DNA of 64,000 bases. Source: Proteobacteria bacterium ST_bin11 (GTDB taxonomy: Bacteria; Pseudomonadota; Gammaproteobacteria; Methylococcales; Methylomonadaceae). Under the pieces are notes generated by a model. It had not been told where the DNA came from and searched no databases. It worked only from the letters and a program-made list of their open reading frames with translations. Below are positions 42,081 through 51,457 of this stretch, piece after piece; the first letter of the stretch is position 1, and each line of letters starts with the position of its first letter. The stretch spans positions 1 through 64,000 of the forward strand of contig MSXO01000008.1 in the NCBI GenBank assembly GCA_002083615.1, read 5' to 3'. Position numbers and translations under genes: made by a program.

Positions 42081-44264
42081 CTAGGCCTTGATACGGGTTA
42101 TTTTTAACACGAGGGAGAGTTTTTTCAGTTTCCGGATAATATTGGCCAGATGAACGCGGTCTTTAACGGCTAAAGTCAGCAAGTCCACAGAAACGCGGTC
42201 GTCCTGGCTGACTACAGTAATGTTTTCGATATTGGAGTCCATGCTGGAGATAGTCGAGGCGATGGTGGCCAGCGAGCCGCGTTGATTTAACAATTCAATG
42301 CGAATTTCAGCGGGAAATTCGCCGTTGGCTTCCGGACTCCATTCCACATCCAGCCAGGTAGTCTGTTTCTTTCTGACTTCGTTGCTGTTACGGCATTCGT
42401 GATGATGGACGACAATGCCTTTGCCGGGGTTGAAGAAGCCGATAATCGAGTCGCCGGGAATCGGCCGGCAGCATTTGGCCAAGCTCACTACGATGCCCTC
42501 GGTGCCTTTGATGATTAAAGGGGTTTTATGCGTGGATTCGTTGTCGTCGAGTTTGACTGCCGCGTTAACGTCGGTTTGGCTGATGCGTTTCGCCACCAGG
42601 AACGGCATGCGATTACCCAGGCCGATGTCTTCCAGCAACTCGTTCATCGAGTGTTTTTTCAATACCTGCAAAACCTGGATGATGCGGGTATTGTCGACAT
42701 TTTCCAGTTGAATACCCAGGCTCTGCAATTCTTTTTCCAGCAGGCGGCGGCCAAGATTGATCGCTTCCTGCTGGTTGAAGTTTTTCAGGTAGGCCCGGAT
42801 GCAGCTACGGGCCTTGGCGGTGGTGACATAGTTCAACCACAGGGGGTTGGGTCTGGCCCAGGTGGCCGTGATGACTTCCACCGTCATGCCGTTTTCCAGT
42901 TTAGTTTGCAGCGGTACCAGTTTCTTGTCGATGCGCGCGGAAATACAGGCGTTGCCGACATCGGTATGCACCAGATAAGCGAAATCGACGATGGTTGCGC
43001 CGCGGGGTAACTTAATGATCTTGCCCTTGGGCGTAAACACGAAAACTTCTTGCGGGAAAAGATCGACTTTTAAGTTATCGATGAATTCCAGCGAATCGCC
43101 GGCGGATTTTTGGATCTCCAATAAATCGCGCAGCCATTCGTTGGCACGGGCCTGGATGGTTTCGCTTTTATCGTTATCGGATTTGTATAGCCAATGTGCG
43201 GCGATACCCGATTCCGATAAACGGTGCATTTCATGAGTGCGAATCTGAATCTCGATAGGCACGCCGTAGGGGCCGATCAATATCGTATGTAGCGACTGAT
43301 AGCCGTTGGCTTTGGGCAGCGCTATGTAGTCCTTGAATCGACCGGGCACGGGTTTGTATAAATTGTGTACGCAGCCTAGGGCCCGATAACAGTCGTCTAC
43401 TTGCTGGCAATATATGCGGAAGGCGTAGACGTCGAATACATCGGTAAAGGAAATGCGTTTGCTGAGCATCTTTTGATAAATGCTGGCGATGTTTTTTTCT
43501 CGTCCCGCCACCGCACCGTCCAAACCGGTTTCTTTCAGCCGGTTCTGGATGGCATTTTGGATGGTGTCGATGATTTCTTTGCGGTTACCGCGCGATTTCT
43601 TTACGGCATTATTGATGGCCGTATACCGGTTGGGGTAGAGCGCTTTGAAGCCCAGCGATTCCAACTGATGTCTGACGTCGTTCATCCCCAGTCGATTAGC
43701 GATAGGGGCATAAATTTCCAACGTTTCTTTGGCAATCCGGCGTTTTTTATCGACCGGCATATTACCCATGGTTTGCATATTGTGTAAGCGGTCGGCGAGC
43801 TTAACTACGATTACCCGCAGATCTTGCGCCATGGCCAGAAACATTTTTCGGACATTTTCGGCTTGGGCTTCGGCTCGGGACCTGCTGTCGATTTTAGACA
43901 GTTTGGTCACGCCGTCGACCAGATCGGCAACTTCCGCTCCGAATTGTTCGCCCAACTGCTCTTTGCTGATTGGTGTGTCTTCGATTACATCATGCAGTAT
44001 TGCCGCCATGATTCCGTGGTGGTCCATGTGCATGCTGGCCAGCGTCATCGCAACGGATACCGGGTGGCATATGTACGCCTCGCCGCTACGACGGAATTGT
44101 CCAGAGTGCGCGGCCGCGCCGAAATGATAGGCGCGGATCACATGGTTAATTTGGTCTTGGTCGAGATAGCTGCGCAGAATGTCGCAGAGCTGGTGAAGCA
44201 GCTTGTCTTCAGGATGCTCGATAACAGGTAACGCTGATACCGGTTTGACAGCTATCTCGGGCAT
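42081..44264 (-). CDS. spoT: Bifunctional (p)ppGpp synthetase/hydrolase SpoT
   Basis: 727 residues. HD hydrolase domain with CHPVSVA, HDVIEDT and KLADRLHNM, so hydrolysis is expected. The synthetase domain has YQKMLSKRISFTDVFDVYAFRI and GYQSLHT. A TGS domain follows (VFTPKGKIIKLPRGATIVDFAY), then a zinc-finger-like CCRPIPGD region and a C-terminal ACT domain. Whether both activities are used cannot be read. It follows rpoZ by 5 bp. Confidence 0.97.
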   Translation of the reverse strand: MPEIAVKPVSALPVIEHPEDKLLHQLCDILRSYLDQDQINHVIRAYHFGAAAHSGQFRRSGEAYICHPVSVAMTLASMHMDHHGIMAAILHDVIEDTPISKEQLGEQFGAEVADLVDGVTKLSKIDSRSRAEAQAENVRKMFLAMAQDLRVIVVKLADRLHNMQTMGNMPVDKKRRIAKETLEIYAPIANRLGMNDVRHQLESLGFKALYPNRYTAINNAVKKSRGNRKEIIDTIQNAIQNRLKETGLDGAVAGREKNIASIYQKMLSKRISFTDVFDVYAFRIYCQQVDDCYRALGCVHNLYKPVPGRFKDYIALPKANGYQSLHTILIGPYGVPIEIQIRTHEMHRLSESGIAAHWLYKSDNDKSETIQARANEWLRDLLEIQKSAGDSLEFIDNLKVDLFPQEVFVFTPKGKIIKLPRGATIVDFAYLVHTDVGNACISARIDKKLVPLQTKLENGMTVEVITATWARPNPLWLNYVTTAKARSCIRAYLKNFNQQEAINLGRRLLEKELQSLGIQLENVDNTRIIQVLQVLKKHSMNELLEDIGLGNRMPFLVAKRISQTDVNAAVKLDDNESTHKTPLIIKGTEGIVVSLAKCCRPIPGDSIIGFFNPGKGIVVHHHECRNSNEVRKKQTTWLDVEWSPEANGEFPAEIRIELLNQRGSLATIASTISSMDSNIENITVVSQDDRVSVDLLTLAVKDRVHLANIIRKLKKLSLVLKITRIKA

Positions 44265-44269
44265 GAGGA

Positions 44270-44509
44270 TTATATTTCCAGATGGGTTTCCGAAACGTAT
44301 CCCGAACGATGCAACCTGTCTATGTTCTCTTCGTTAACAAAGCCAGCAGCAATTTCGCGAAGCGCTAATACGGTGTCTTTGTCTTTGCCGCGCGGGATGA
44401 ATTCGTCGGCACCTTTTTCCAACTGCCGTGCTCTTTTGCTGGCAAGTAACACTAACTTGAAACGGTTTTCAACATTTTCCAAACAATCTTCAACGGTAAC
44501 GCGTGCCAT
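44270..44509 (-). CDS. rpoZ: RNA polymerase omega subunit
   Basis: 79 residues; MARVTVEDCLENVENRFKLV and SKRARQLEKGA are the omega signature. First gene of rpoZ-spoT-ridA-recG-ubiC. gmk, often upstream, is not here; upstream is a 470-bp non-coding stretch. Confidence 0.97.
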   Translation of the reverse strand: MARVTVEDCLENVENRFKLVLLASKRARQLEKGADEFIPRGKDKDTVLALREIAAGFVNEENIDRLHRSGYVSETHLEI

Positions 44510-44981
44510 GATTAAGCCTTATCTGAGTTTGCGGGGGACTGTGCCCAATAGACTGTAACAGTATCGAGCGAACAAGGTTGAATTATAAGATAAATGACGC
44601 ACTTAGGCCAATCGAGGCTGCAAGGGCTTTGGAAGCGGAGGTGAAACGACAGGCAATAAAAAGCCCGCTATACGCGGGCCCGTCCTGTTTGTTGTTATTA
44701 TAATTATTATTGTGTTGGACGCCTGCCTAGGGCAGTTTAGTCAAGCAGTTACTATTTTATTGTTATTATTATCAGCCTTTTTTACAGGCCGCTTCCCTCC
44801 CCCCTCAAAGATACAACCCGTTAAGGTTGAACGCACTCCGTATAAGGTGGCCGAAGTTTATTTTAAAAAAAACCGGCTGTCCAACAAAAAAAACTATTTT
44901 TATCTAGTAAATGGTTTCGCCACGAAATTAATTTTGATAAACATAAGCTTAGAGATTATCAGTGTTTTCTTATGTATAAAA
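44510..44981. other. AT-rich non-coding stretch between rpoZ and bepA
   Basis: Contains the bepA terminator (44656-44679) and, nearer rpoZ, the probable rpoZ promoter. The open frame 44712-45029 on the plus strand is not convincing: no ribosome site, low-complexity composition, and its end overlaps bepA. Confidence 0.5.
44656..44679 (-). terminator. Terminator of bepA
   Basis: GCCCGC (44663-44668) and GCGGGC (44674-44679) with a 5-base loop. On the minus strand a T-run (A-run at 44658-44662) follows. It lies 300 bp after the bepA stop. Confidence 0.7.
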
Positions 44982-46433
44982 TTAGCGCTCAGCTCGTCGA
45001 GATTCTTCCTCGCTGAGAAAGAAATTTAGCCGCTCGTTGAGGATGGCTTGTAGTTGAAAGCTGAGATCGCGCTCTTGCTTTGCCAATCTAATTTGCATGA
45101 TCGCAGCTTCCGTCTCGCCGCTAGCGTAATAGTATTCGGCCATGTAGCGATGCGATTCGCCAGGTTGTTTGAGCTCGGCAAAAATCTGTGCGAGCAGTTC
45201 GTAATAAAAAGGTTGATCTTTTTCTCGATCCGATAAGCCTTGTAATACCTGCTTCGCGCGTTGCGGTTGGGAGCTCTTGATCAGGCTACGGGTGTATTCG
45301 ATTTTGAGTGCGTCGTTGCTAGGGAAGCTGTTGATTGCTTTTTCGTATAATTTGGCAGCTTTTTCAGGGTCATGACCTTCCATTGCTGCGCGGGCTAAGG
45401 CTGACATGTATTGCGGTTGTGTCGGGTATTGCTCGGATAGTTTTTGAAAAATTTCGCTAGCGGCTGCGTATTGCTGATTTTCCAAATAAACCAGACCGAT
45501 TCCGTAGCGGGCGACAGCTCGTTGCTCAGGAGTGCCTTGCATTTCGAGCGTAGTGAAATGCTGCAGCGGTGTGCGTTTGTCTTGAGCGGACAGCACTGTC
45601 AGCTTAGCTTTGGTCAACAAATAAGCTAAGGAATCCGGGTATTGCCGGTACGGATAGATTTCCGCTCTACCTCTGGTGTCGGCGACACGGTTCTCGGATA
45701 CCGGGTGCGTTCTTAAAAATTCGGGCACCCCTTTACCGTAGTAACGGGTGGATTGCTGTAAACGTTCGAAAAAGGTTGGCATACTGCGCGGATCGAAATT
45801 GGCACCTGCTAGCGTTTGCATGCCCACTCGGTCGGCTTCTTTTTCGTGGTCGCGGGTAAAGTCGATTTGAAACTGAATATTGCCAGCCTGTATGGCCATT
45901 AACGCTGCTTGGCCCATATTGGGTGACTGGGTGCCGATCAGAATCGCAGCCAATGTGGCGGCTACTGTCGGAATCGACATTTTGCTAGCCTTTTCGATCG
46001 ATCTGTAAAGATGACGTTGGGTAACGTGCGCAATCTCGTGGGCCATGACCGATGCCAACTCGCTTTCTGCTTCAGTCAAGAGAATCAAGCCAGAATTCAC
46101 CCCTATGTAGCCTCCCGGGCCGGCAAAAGCGTTGATGTTGGGGTCCATTACGACAAAAAAGTGGAAGGGATTAGATGGCGTATCGCTATGAGAGGCGAGT
46201 TGCCGACCAATGGTTTGGATGTAATGTTGGATCTCTACATCCTGACTGATTTCGGCTTGGTGATGTAAGTTTCGAAAAAACGCTTCGCCGAATTCCTTCT
46301 CCTGCGCCGGTGAAATAATGGCCCCCGCAGAATCCCCCATGTCCGGCAGTTGGATTTTTTCGATGTCCAAGGCTGGAGCCGACGAACAGAACAGGACTAG
46401 GCCAAGGCTGTAAAAAAGAGGCTTAAGTGTCAT
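44982..46433 (-). CDS. bepA: Periplasmic M48 metalloprotease BepA-like with TPRs
   Basis: 483 residues. Signal peptide (about 1-22). M48 zinc protease domain with HEIAH and the third ligand glutamate in DHEKEADRVG. The C-terminal half (about 280-460) is TPR repeats (YGIGLVYLENQQYAAASEIF and so on). Matches BepA (YfgC), which aids LptD and BAM assembly or removes misassembled outer-membrane proteins. Starts 128 bp from the divergent tusD. Confidence 0.93.
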   Translation of the reverse strand: MTLKPLFYSLGLVLFCSSAPALDIEKIQLPDMGDSAGAIISPAQEKEFGEAFFRNLHHQAEISQDVEIQHYIQTIGRQLASHSDTPSNPFHFFVVMDPNINAFAGPGGYIGVNSGLILLTEAESELASVMAHEIAHVTQRHLYRSIEKASKMSIPTVAATLAAILIGTQSPNMGQAALMAIQAGNIQFQIDFTRDHEKEADRVGMQTLAGANFDPRSMPTFFERLQQSTRYYGKGVPEFLRTHPVSENRVADTRGRAEIYPYRQYPDSLAYLLTKAKLTVLSAQDKRTPLQHFTTLEMQGTPEQRAVARYGIGLVYLENQQYAAASEIFQKLSEQYPTQPQYMSALARAAMEGHDPEKAAKLYEKAINSFPSNDALKIEYTRSLIKSSQPQRAKQVLQGLSDREKDQPFYYELLAQIFAELKQPGESHRYMAEYYYASGETEAAIMQIRLAKQERDLSFQLQAILNERLNFFLSEEESRRAER

Positions 46434-46560
46434 TGCGGTTGTGACCAGGCGCGGTAAAGTTGGTTCAATGGCAAAACGAAGCGCGGCAAAACCGGGCAGC
46501 TTTAGTGTGCTCGTATTAAAATGAGCCGCATATTTAGGTTAATGATTATTTTACAGCGCG

Positions 46561-46950
46561 ATGAAATATGCCGTACAAGTTAATGCTAGTCCATACGCCA
46601 GTGATGCAGGGCTAAGCGCCTACCGGTTTGTCCATGCTGCTTTGGCGGCCCAGCATCAGATTCTGCGAGTGTTTTTTTACAAGGAAGGCATTTATCATGC
46701 TTTTCGTTATGCAAATCCTCCTGAGGATGAAGTATCGATCACCCGGGATTGGTCGCAATTGGCTGAGCAACATGACCTGGACTTGGTGGTGTGTATCTCC
46801 GCTGCCCAGCGCAGGGGGCTACTCTGTTTGGATGAGGCGGCCCGTCAGGGTAAGCACGATGACGATACAGCTCCTGGTTTTCGGATAGCCGGTCTGGGAC
46901 AGTGGCTAGAAGCCACGCGATTGGCCGACCGCAGCATTGTTTTCGGATGA
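46561..46950 (+). CDS. tusD: Sulfurtransferase TusD/DsrE family
   Basis: 129 residues with the conserved cysteine of TusD in DLVVCISAAQRRGL, which accepts sulfur for 2-thiouridine formation in tRNA (or sulfur trafficking in DsrE relatives). Start MKYAVQVNASPY is normal. 7 bp before the tusC ATG. Confidence 0.9.
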   Translation: MKYAVQVNASPYASDAGLSAYRFVHAALAAQHQILRVFFYKEGIYHAFRYANPPEDEVSITRDWSQLAEQHDLDLVVCISAAQRRGLLCLDEAARQGKHDDDTAPGFRIAGLGQWLEATRLADRSIVFG

Positions 46951-46957
46951 CTCTCTA

Positions 46958-47314
46958 ATGAAACGCTATCTATTTATTATGCGTCGATTGCCTTACAGCG
47001 GGACTCATCTTCAGGAAACCCTAGATGCAATTTTGACCGCTGCCGCTTTTGATCAGCACGTAGCCTTATTGTTGCTTGACGATGCCGTATGGCAGTTGAA
47101 AAATTTGCAGCAGCCTATAGGGCAGGGCTTGAAGGATACCTCTGCAATCTATAAGGCCTTGCAAATATATGATGTCAAAGAACTCTACGTAGAGCATGAG
47201 TCTTTGCTTGCTGCAGGTCTAACGGGTGCTGATTTGCTCTTGCCGTTGCTGAGTGTGTCGCGCCGCGATGTTAGCGACTTGATGCGTAGTTACGATCTTA
47301 TTATTCCCGATTGA
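46958..47314 (+). CDS. tusC: Sulfurtransferase complex subunit TusC/DsrF family
   Basis: 118 residues from the ATG at 46958 (MKRYLFIMRRLPYSGTHLQE), similar to E. coli TusC throughout (LDAILTAAAFDQHVALLLLDDAV, YKALQIYDVKELYVE). A third gene, tusB, is expected next but the following frame is a PilZ protein. tusB may be elsewhere or absent. Confidence 0.88.
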   Translation: MKRYLFIMRRLPYSGTHLQETLDAILTAAAFDQHVALLLLDDAVWQLKNLQQPIGQGLKDTSAIYKALQIYDVKELYVEHESLLAAGLTGADLLLPLLSVSRRDVSDLMRSYDLIIPD

Positions 47315-47404
47315 AGCGACGGAACTGAGCACTTGAACCCGCTTAAGCTAAAATTCCTTATTCGAAATATCACCCCACTTAAATATACCGAGGACGAGCA
47401 CACC

Positions 47405-47989
47405 ATGGCGGATGAAATTGAAGAAAAAAGGCGTTATTTCCGAGTCAACGACACGATAAATTTGTTGCATAAGGTGATTGATAAGAAAAATATCGCGGCG
47501 TTGAGTCATGTTTCCGATGACGTATTGGGGAATTGTTCATTGACTTCCGCGTTGGATGTTTTGGCGCAGGAGGCGAGGATGTTGTCCCCACGTCTGGAGC
47601 GACGCGACCCGGAAATGTTCGAATATCTTAAAATAATCGATACCAAGATCAATTTGATTGCGCAGGCGATTAGCGCGCAAAGTGAGGAATTTTCGGAGCA
47701 CGACACCCGCGAAGTCAGTCTCAGTGCGACCGGGTTGGCTTTTAGTAACGAAACCCCCATAGAGGTTGGCGAAGTCCTGGAGCTGCGTATGCTGCTGACG
47801 TCGTGTATGGCTGTGATAGTTGCATACGCCAGCGTCGTGCAATGTAAGGATATTTCAGAAGAAAGCCCGGAAAGACCGTTTTCTATTTGTGTGGAGTACG
47901 TCAATCTCACTGAAGACGATAGAGAGCTGTTGATCAAGCATGTCGTCAAAAAGCAACTACAACAACTGCGTGACAGGAACGAATTTTAA
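47405..47989 (+). CDS. PilZ-domain protein, putative c-di-GMP effector
   Basis: 194 residues from the ATG at 47405 (MADEIEEKRRYFRVND); earlier codons read into the intergenic part. The N-terminal EKRRYFRVND has an RRxxxR-like pattern; the C-terminal half includes DTREVSLSATGLAF and the beta-barrel pattern of PilZ (D/NxSxxG-like). The middle (about 40-100) is a helical region typical of the PilZ-type proteins with an N-terminal helical extension. A c-di-GMP link is reasonable since a diguanylate cyclase gene is present at 3371. Confidence 0.78.
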   Translation: MADEIEEKRRYFRVNDTINLLHKVIDKKNIAALSHVSDDVLGNCSLTSALDVLAQEARMLSPRLERRDPEMFEYLKIIDTKINLIAQAISAQSEEFSEHDTREVSLSATGLAFSNETPIEVGEVLELRMLLTSCMAVIVAYASVVQCKDISEESPERPFSICVEYVNLTEDDRELLIKHVVKKQLQQLRDRNEF

Positions 47990-48030
47990 CGGTGCAGTTG
48001 GGTTTTAAGGAGTGCGAGGCAGGTTGACGA

Positions 48031-49020
48031 TTGATTTCCGATAAACTTAAACAGTTGCTAAATACCCTGGCTGACGGTCGATTCCACTCCGGGACCGAGT
48101 TGGCGAGCTTGCTGGGTATTAGCCGTTCTGCGGTATGGAAACAGCTAAGCGCGTTATCCGAGTTTGGTATCGAGTTACTGGCGGTGTCCGGCAAAGGGTA
48201 CCGTTTAAAATTCCCCCTGCAATTACTGGACAAACAGCTAATCAATGGCTTTTTAGCGTCCCCGGTAAGACCTTTACTCGGTGAGTTGGAAATTCACGAT
48301 CAAATTCATTCTACCAACACGCATTTACTGGAAATGGCCCGGCAGGGGGCTGATAGCGGCGCGGTTTGTCTGGCGGAGCAGCAAACAGCGGGAAAAGGCC
48401 GACGCGGGCGGATTTGGGTGTCACCGTTTGGTCATAATATTTATTTATCAATTTTGTGGCGGTTTCAGGGTGGGCCAGCGGCGATCACCGGTTTGAGCTT
48501 AGCGATGGGGGTTGCCGTCGTTCGGGCCTTGATGGGTTTTGGGATTACCGATATCGGCTTGAAGTGGCCGAACGATATTCATTGGAGGCAGCGCAAATTA
48601 GCCGGGATTTTAATTGAAGTTTCCGGAGAAAGTAGCGGGCCCTGCCATGCAGTAATAGGGTTGGGCTTAAATGTCTTTTTACCCCGGCATGAAGGGCAGG
48701 GAATAGAGCAGGATTGGGTCGATTTGTACAGTATTGTGGGGGAGACAATTCACGGTAGACGTAATCGGTTGGCTGGGGAGATACTGAATCAATTGTTACC
48801 GGTATTGGCTGAGTACGAAACCCGCACCCTTGAGCAGTATCTCGAAGAATGGCGTGGATACGATTGTATGCGGGGCAAGCAAGTCGAGCTATTCATGAAT
48901 GAACATGTATTTAGCGGCGTGGTGGCAGGTATCGACGACCAGGGTTTGTTGTTGCTGAAGCAAGCTGATGGTCTTATCCGCGCGTTCGCATCAGGCGAAG
49001 TCAGCTTTAGACGGCTATGA
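48031..49020 (+). CDS. birA: Biotin ligase/biotin operon repressor BirA
   Basis: 329 residues, TTG start. N-terminal winged helix (about 1-65, ISRSAVWKQLSALSEFG recognition helix), then the biotin-protein ligase domain with GKGRRGRIWVSPFG and KWPNDIHWRQRKLAGIL, and a C-terminal SH3-like domain. The DNA-binding domain means it can repress bio genes, and a candidate site lies ahead of bioB. Overlaps coaX by 4 bp. Confidence 0.96.
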   Translation: MISDKLKQLLNTLADGRFHSGTELASLLGISRSAVWKQLSALSEFGIELLAVSGKGYRLKFPLQLLDKQLINGFLASPVRPLLGELEIHDQIHSTNTHLLEMARQGADSGAVCLAEQQTAGKGRRGRIWVSPFGHNIYLSILWRFQGGPAAITGLSLAMGVAVVRALMGFGITDIGLKWPNDIHWRQRKLAGILIEVSGESSGPCHAVIGLGLNVFLPRHEGQGIEQDWVDLYSIVGETIHGRRNRLAGEILNQLLPVLAEYETRTLEQYLEEWRGYDCMRGKQVELFMNEHVFSGVVAGIDDQGLLLLKQADGLIRAFASGEVSFRRL

Positions 49021-49757
49021 TTTTACTGGTTGATATTGGTAACTCGCGTTTGAAGTGGGCTCAGGCCGATGCCGGTCAGCTTCAACCGACGGTTTTTATG
49101 GATTATCGGCAAGCAGATTTTTCCGAACGCTTGCTGGAGTTTTGGCAAGGTATCGCAGTACCCAGTCAACTGGCTATAGCGTCGGTATCGGCAGAGGCTT
49201 TGACTTTGTCGATAGTCGAAATGGCGCGGGCGCTATGGCCCAGAATAGAGATAATCATCCCAAGGTCTTCGCCGACGGCGTTTAACGTCAAGAATGCTTA
49301 CATTCAGCCTGAGAAGCTGGGTATCGATCGCTGGTTGGCGTTGCAGGCCGTGCATCAGAATTATCCGGGAGATACCTGTGTCATCGATTGCGGCACCGCC
49401 ATTACAATCGATTTTATCGAGACAGATGGTCGGCACCTAGGTGGCTTTATCAGTCCGGGACTGTCGTTAATGAGAAAATCCTTGGCAGGCAACACCGCTG
49501 CTCTACCGTTCAGCAAAGACTTGGCGAAGACCAGTCTGGCCGTGGTCACGGAAGCCGCCATTAATAATGGTACGTTGCTAGCGGCTGTTGGCCTGATACA
49601 GGCCGCTTTGGCGCGCCAGCCCAGGACGTATCAGCTAGTCTTGACCGGTGGCGACGGGAAGACCTTAGCTACGCACCTGCCTCTGCCAAGTATTGTCGAT
49701 TGCAACTTGGTCCTTAAAGGCTTACTTAATTATTGCCGAATCGCCCAGAGCGTATGA
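49017..49757 (+). CDS. coaX: Type III pantothenate kinase CoaX
   Basis: 246 residues; first step of CoA synthesis. ASKHA-fold motifs: ILLVDIGNSRLKWA, PEKLGIDRWLALQA, VIDCGTAITIDF, GGFISPG. Starts 4 bp inside birA, the usual birA-coaX pair. Confidence 0.97.
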   Translation: MILLVDIGNSRLKWAQADAGQLQPTVFMDYRQADFSERLLEFWQGIAVPSQLAIASVSAEALTLSIVEMARALWPRIEIIIPRSSPTAFNVKNAYIQPEKLGIDRWLALQAVHQNYPGDTCVIDCGTAITIDFIETDGRHLGGFISPGLSLMRKSLAGNTAALPFSKDLAKTSLAVVTEAAINNGTLLAAVGLIQAALARQPRTYQLVLTGGDGKTLATHLPLPSIVDCNLVLKGLLNYCRIAQSV

Positions 49758-50503
49758 AAGCCTTGTTTTTTCTCGTTTGCCTGCTCAATGTATTGTTTTT
49801 TTTCTGGAAGCTTCATTTTGGTGCGCTGACCCCGAGTGTCGAACTATCAAGCAATCTTCCGAAATTAATATTGGTAAGCGAAGGCCGTATAGCTAAGCGA
49901 GGGACAGAAATTTCTGCTTATCTGGATAGTGAAATCGCTGAATTACAAGCCAAGCAACTGACGGACACTTTACAACGATTGAATCCGCCGAATGCTAATC
50001 CGACATTGGATGTGGGTGCCCAGATTGACAGGCGAACAACTGCCGTTAGGCAGCAAGCGTCGGTCACACAGTGTTACGAAGCTGGGCCGTTTAGCGATCA
50101 GGATGCGCTGCGACTCTGGGCTGGTAGGCTGGCAATAACTGAATTTAAGTCGATATACAAGTCGAAGATAGCTTCGTCTGATTTTCAGGTCTACTACCCT
50201 GCGGCAAGGGATGCCGAGCAAACTCGAATCAACAAACTGATGTTAAAAGCTAAAGGCTTCAGCGATGTGTGGCCGATAACCGATGGAGAGAGCAAGGGGG
50301 CGTTATCGCTTGGTGTATTCAATGACCGGCAGCGCGCAACACGCTATAAAAGCCAGTTGGCTAATCAAGGGGTGATGGCGGAGATAAGACAGCGCGATAA
50401 GCTACGCGATGAATTGTTTATTCGGTTTGTTGCTGCTCGGGGTGCCGGTTCTAACCATGCTGCATATACCCCTCTAAGCCAAGCAGATTGCGGAAATGAA
50501 TGA
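49754..50503 (+). CDS. SPOR-domain membrane protein
   Basis: 249 residues from the ATG at 49754 (MKALFFLVCLLNVLFFFWK), overlapping coaX by 4 bp. One N-terminal helix, a variable middle, and a C-terminal SPOR-like fold (about 160-240: VYYPAARDAEQTRINKLMLK, SLGVFNDRQRATRYKSQL). SPOR domains bind denuded glycan strands at the septum. A gene of this kind after coaX is common in gammaproteobacteria. Confidence 0.85.
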   Translation: MKALFFLVCLLNVLFFFWKLHFGALTPSVELSSNLPKLILVSEGRIAKRGTEISAYLDSEIAELQAKQLTDTLQRLNPPNANPTLDVGAQIDRRTTAVRQQASVTQCYEAGPFSDQDALRLWAGRLAITEFKSIYKSKIASSDFQVYYPAARDAEQTRINKLMLKAKGFSDVWPITDGESKGALSLGVFNDRQRATRYKSQLANQGVMAEIRQRDKLRDELFIRFVAARGAGSNHAAYTPLSQADCGNE

Positions 50504-50903
50504 CGCTTAGGTGCTAGTTTATATTGGCCTCCTGGGTTTGCTGAACTTGCATTTTCCGATGGTTCGGCACCGATTCATCCCCCTTGGGGGTTTCTATCCG
50601 TAAAATTCCTGCGTCGCGTTTTTTTTAATCAAAAATGCACCGTTTTGGTGGTTTTTTTTCACAAACGGTCAATAACCCTTATTTGTTGTCAGTAAAATTT
50701 ACACTGCCCAGTTTGGGTTTTTGTAAGCTATTGAAAAAAAACATCTTTAAAAATGGCATTGTATTTGCTTATATGTCTGTGAGTGAATGTTTGTAGTCAA
50801 TCACTCCCCTTCGTAGTTGGCATTGAGGAACAATTTCAACCACGAAGTTAGGTGGCCAAAAGGATGGCCAATTGTTAACGTTAATTTTAAATGGGGAAAA
50901 TCC
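50504..50903. other. Non-coding stretch with the VPLPA-gene promoter
   Basis: 400 bases with T-tracts. A CCCCC-TT-GGGGG hairpin (50579-50590) and CACC-gtttt-GGTG followed by eight Ts (50638-50659) may end the birA-coaX-SPOR transcript. A sigma-54-type promoter lies at 50754-50769 (listed separately). Confidence 0.5.
50754..50769 (+). promoter_or_regulatory. Sigma-54 (-24/-12) promoter for the VPLPA-tail gene
   Basis: TGGCATTGTATTTGCT: GG and GC elements separated by exactly 10 bases, matching TGGCAC-N5-TTGCW except for one base. The predicted start is near 50780, giving a leader of about 124 bases to the ATG at 50904. Confidence 0.7.
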
Positions 50904-51404
50904 ATGAAAACGCTTTTATCTTTAAAACTTTGGCTTGCTGTTTGCCTATTCGCAGTTTCGACTGCTAGCTCGGCAGGCATCATTTGGGAATCCACTGACG
51001 GCGATAGTAACTTCATCTCCTTCGGCGCTGGTCCTTTTCCTTCAACAGATACCTTTGGTATCTTTTCTGCTACCGCAAATCTGGCTGCTGATGCACCTGT
51101 GTATACCTTTACCGGCGTAGGCAGTTTTTCATCTGCTAGCTCTTTTAAAATAGGTTTGTGGACCACAAGCGGATGGGTTGGCGAAATGGGCAACGTGGAA
51201 TTTATTCCTAATACGTTCTTATTGAGCTTTGTGAAGCCAGGCTTGACTAACACTTTAAGCTTTTTATATGGATTTGACTTGGCACCAGCTGCGAACCAAG
51301 ATCCCGCAGCCGTCGTGCCTCTCCCAGCCTCTGTGTGGTTCCTGACCACTGCTTTGTTGGGGTTTCTGTATACCGGTCGTCGTAAAGGCGTCGTTCAAGC
51401 CTAA
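50904..51404 (+). CDS. Exported protein with VPLPA/PEP-CTERM-type sorting tail
   Basis: 166 residues from the ATG at 50904 (upstream frame rejected: no signal there). Signal peptide MKTLLSLKLWLAVCLFAVSTASS, a beta-rich middle, then the tail VPLPASVWFLTTALLGFLYTGRRK: motif, helix, basic end. Such tails are cut by exosortases and the protein is displayed or released together with exopolysaccharide. Function of the middle unknown. A strong terminator follows and a sigma-54 promoter precedes. Confidence 0.88.
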   Translation: MKTLLSLKLWLAVCLFAVSTASSAGIIWESTDGDSNFISFGAGPFPSTDTFGIFSATANLAADAPVYTFTGVGSFSSASSFKIGLWTTSGWVGEMGNVEFIPNTFLLSFVKPGLTNTLSFLYGFDLAPAANQDPAAVVPLPASVWFLTTALLGFLYTGRRKGVVQA

Positions 51405-51420
51405 GTATATCGGGGCTTTT

Positions 51421-51457
51421 AAACCGGATGGAGTCTCGTGCTCCATCCGGTTTTTTT
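51421..51457 (+). terminator. Strong Rho-independent terminator
   Basis: AAACCGGATGGAG, loop TCTCGTG, CTCCATCCGG plus seven Ts. Confidence 0.93.

Noticed and set aside
44712..45029. A 105-codon hydrophobic open frame between rpoZ and bepA
   Set aside because: No ribosome site, low-complexity AT-rich composition, and its end overlaps the bepA 3' end; looks like chance.
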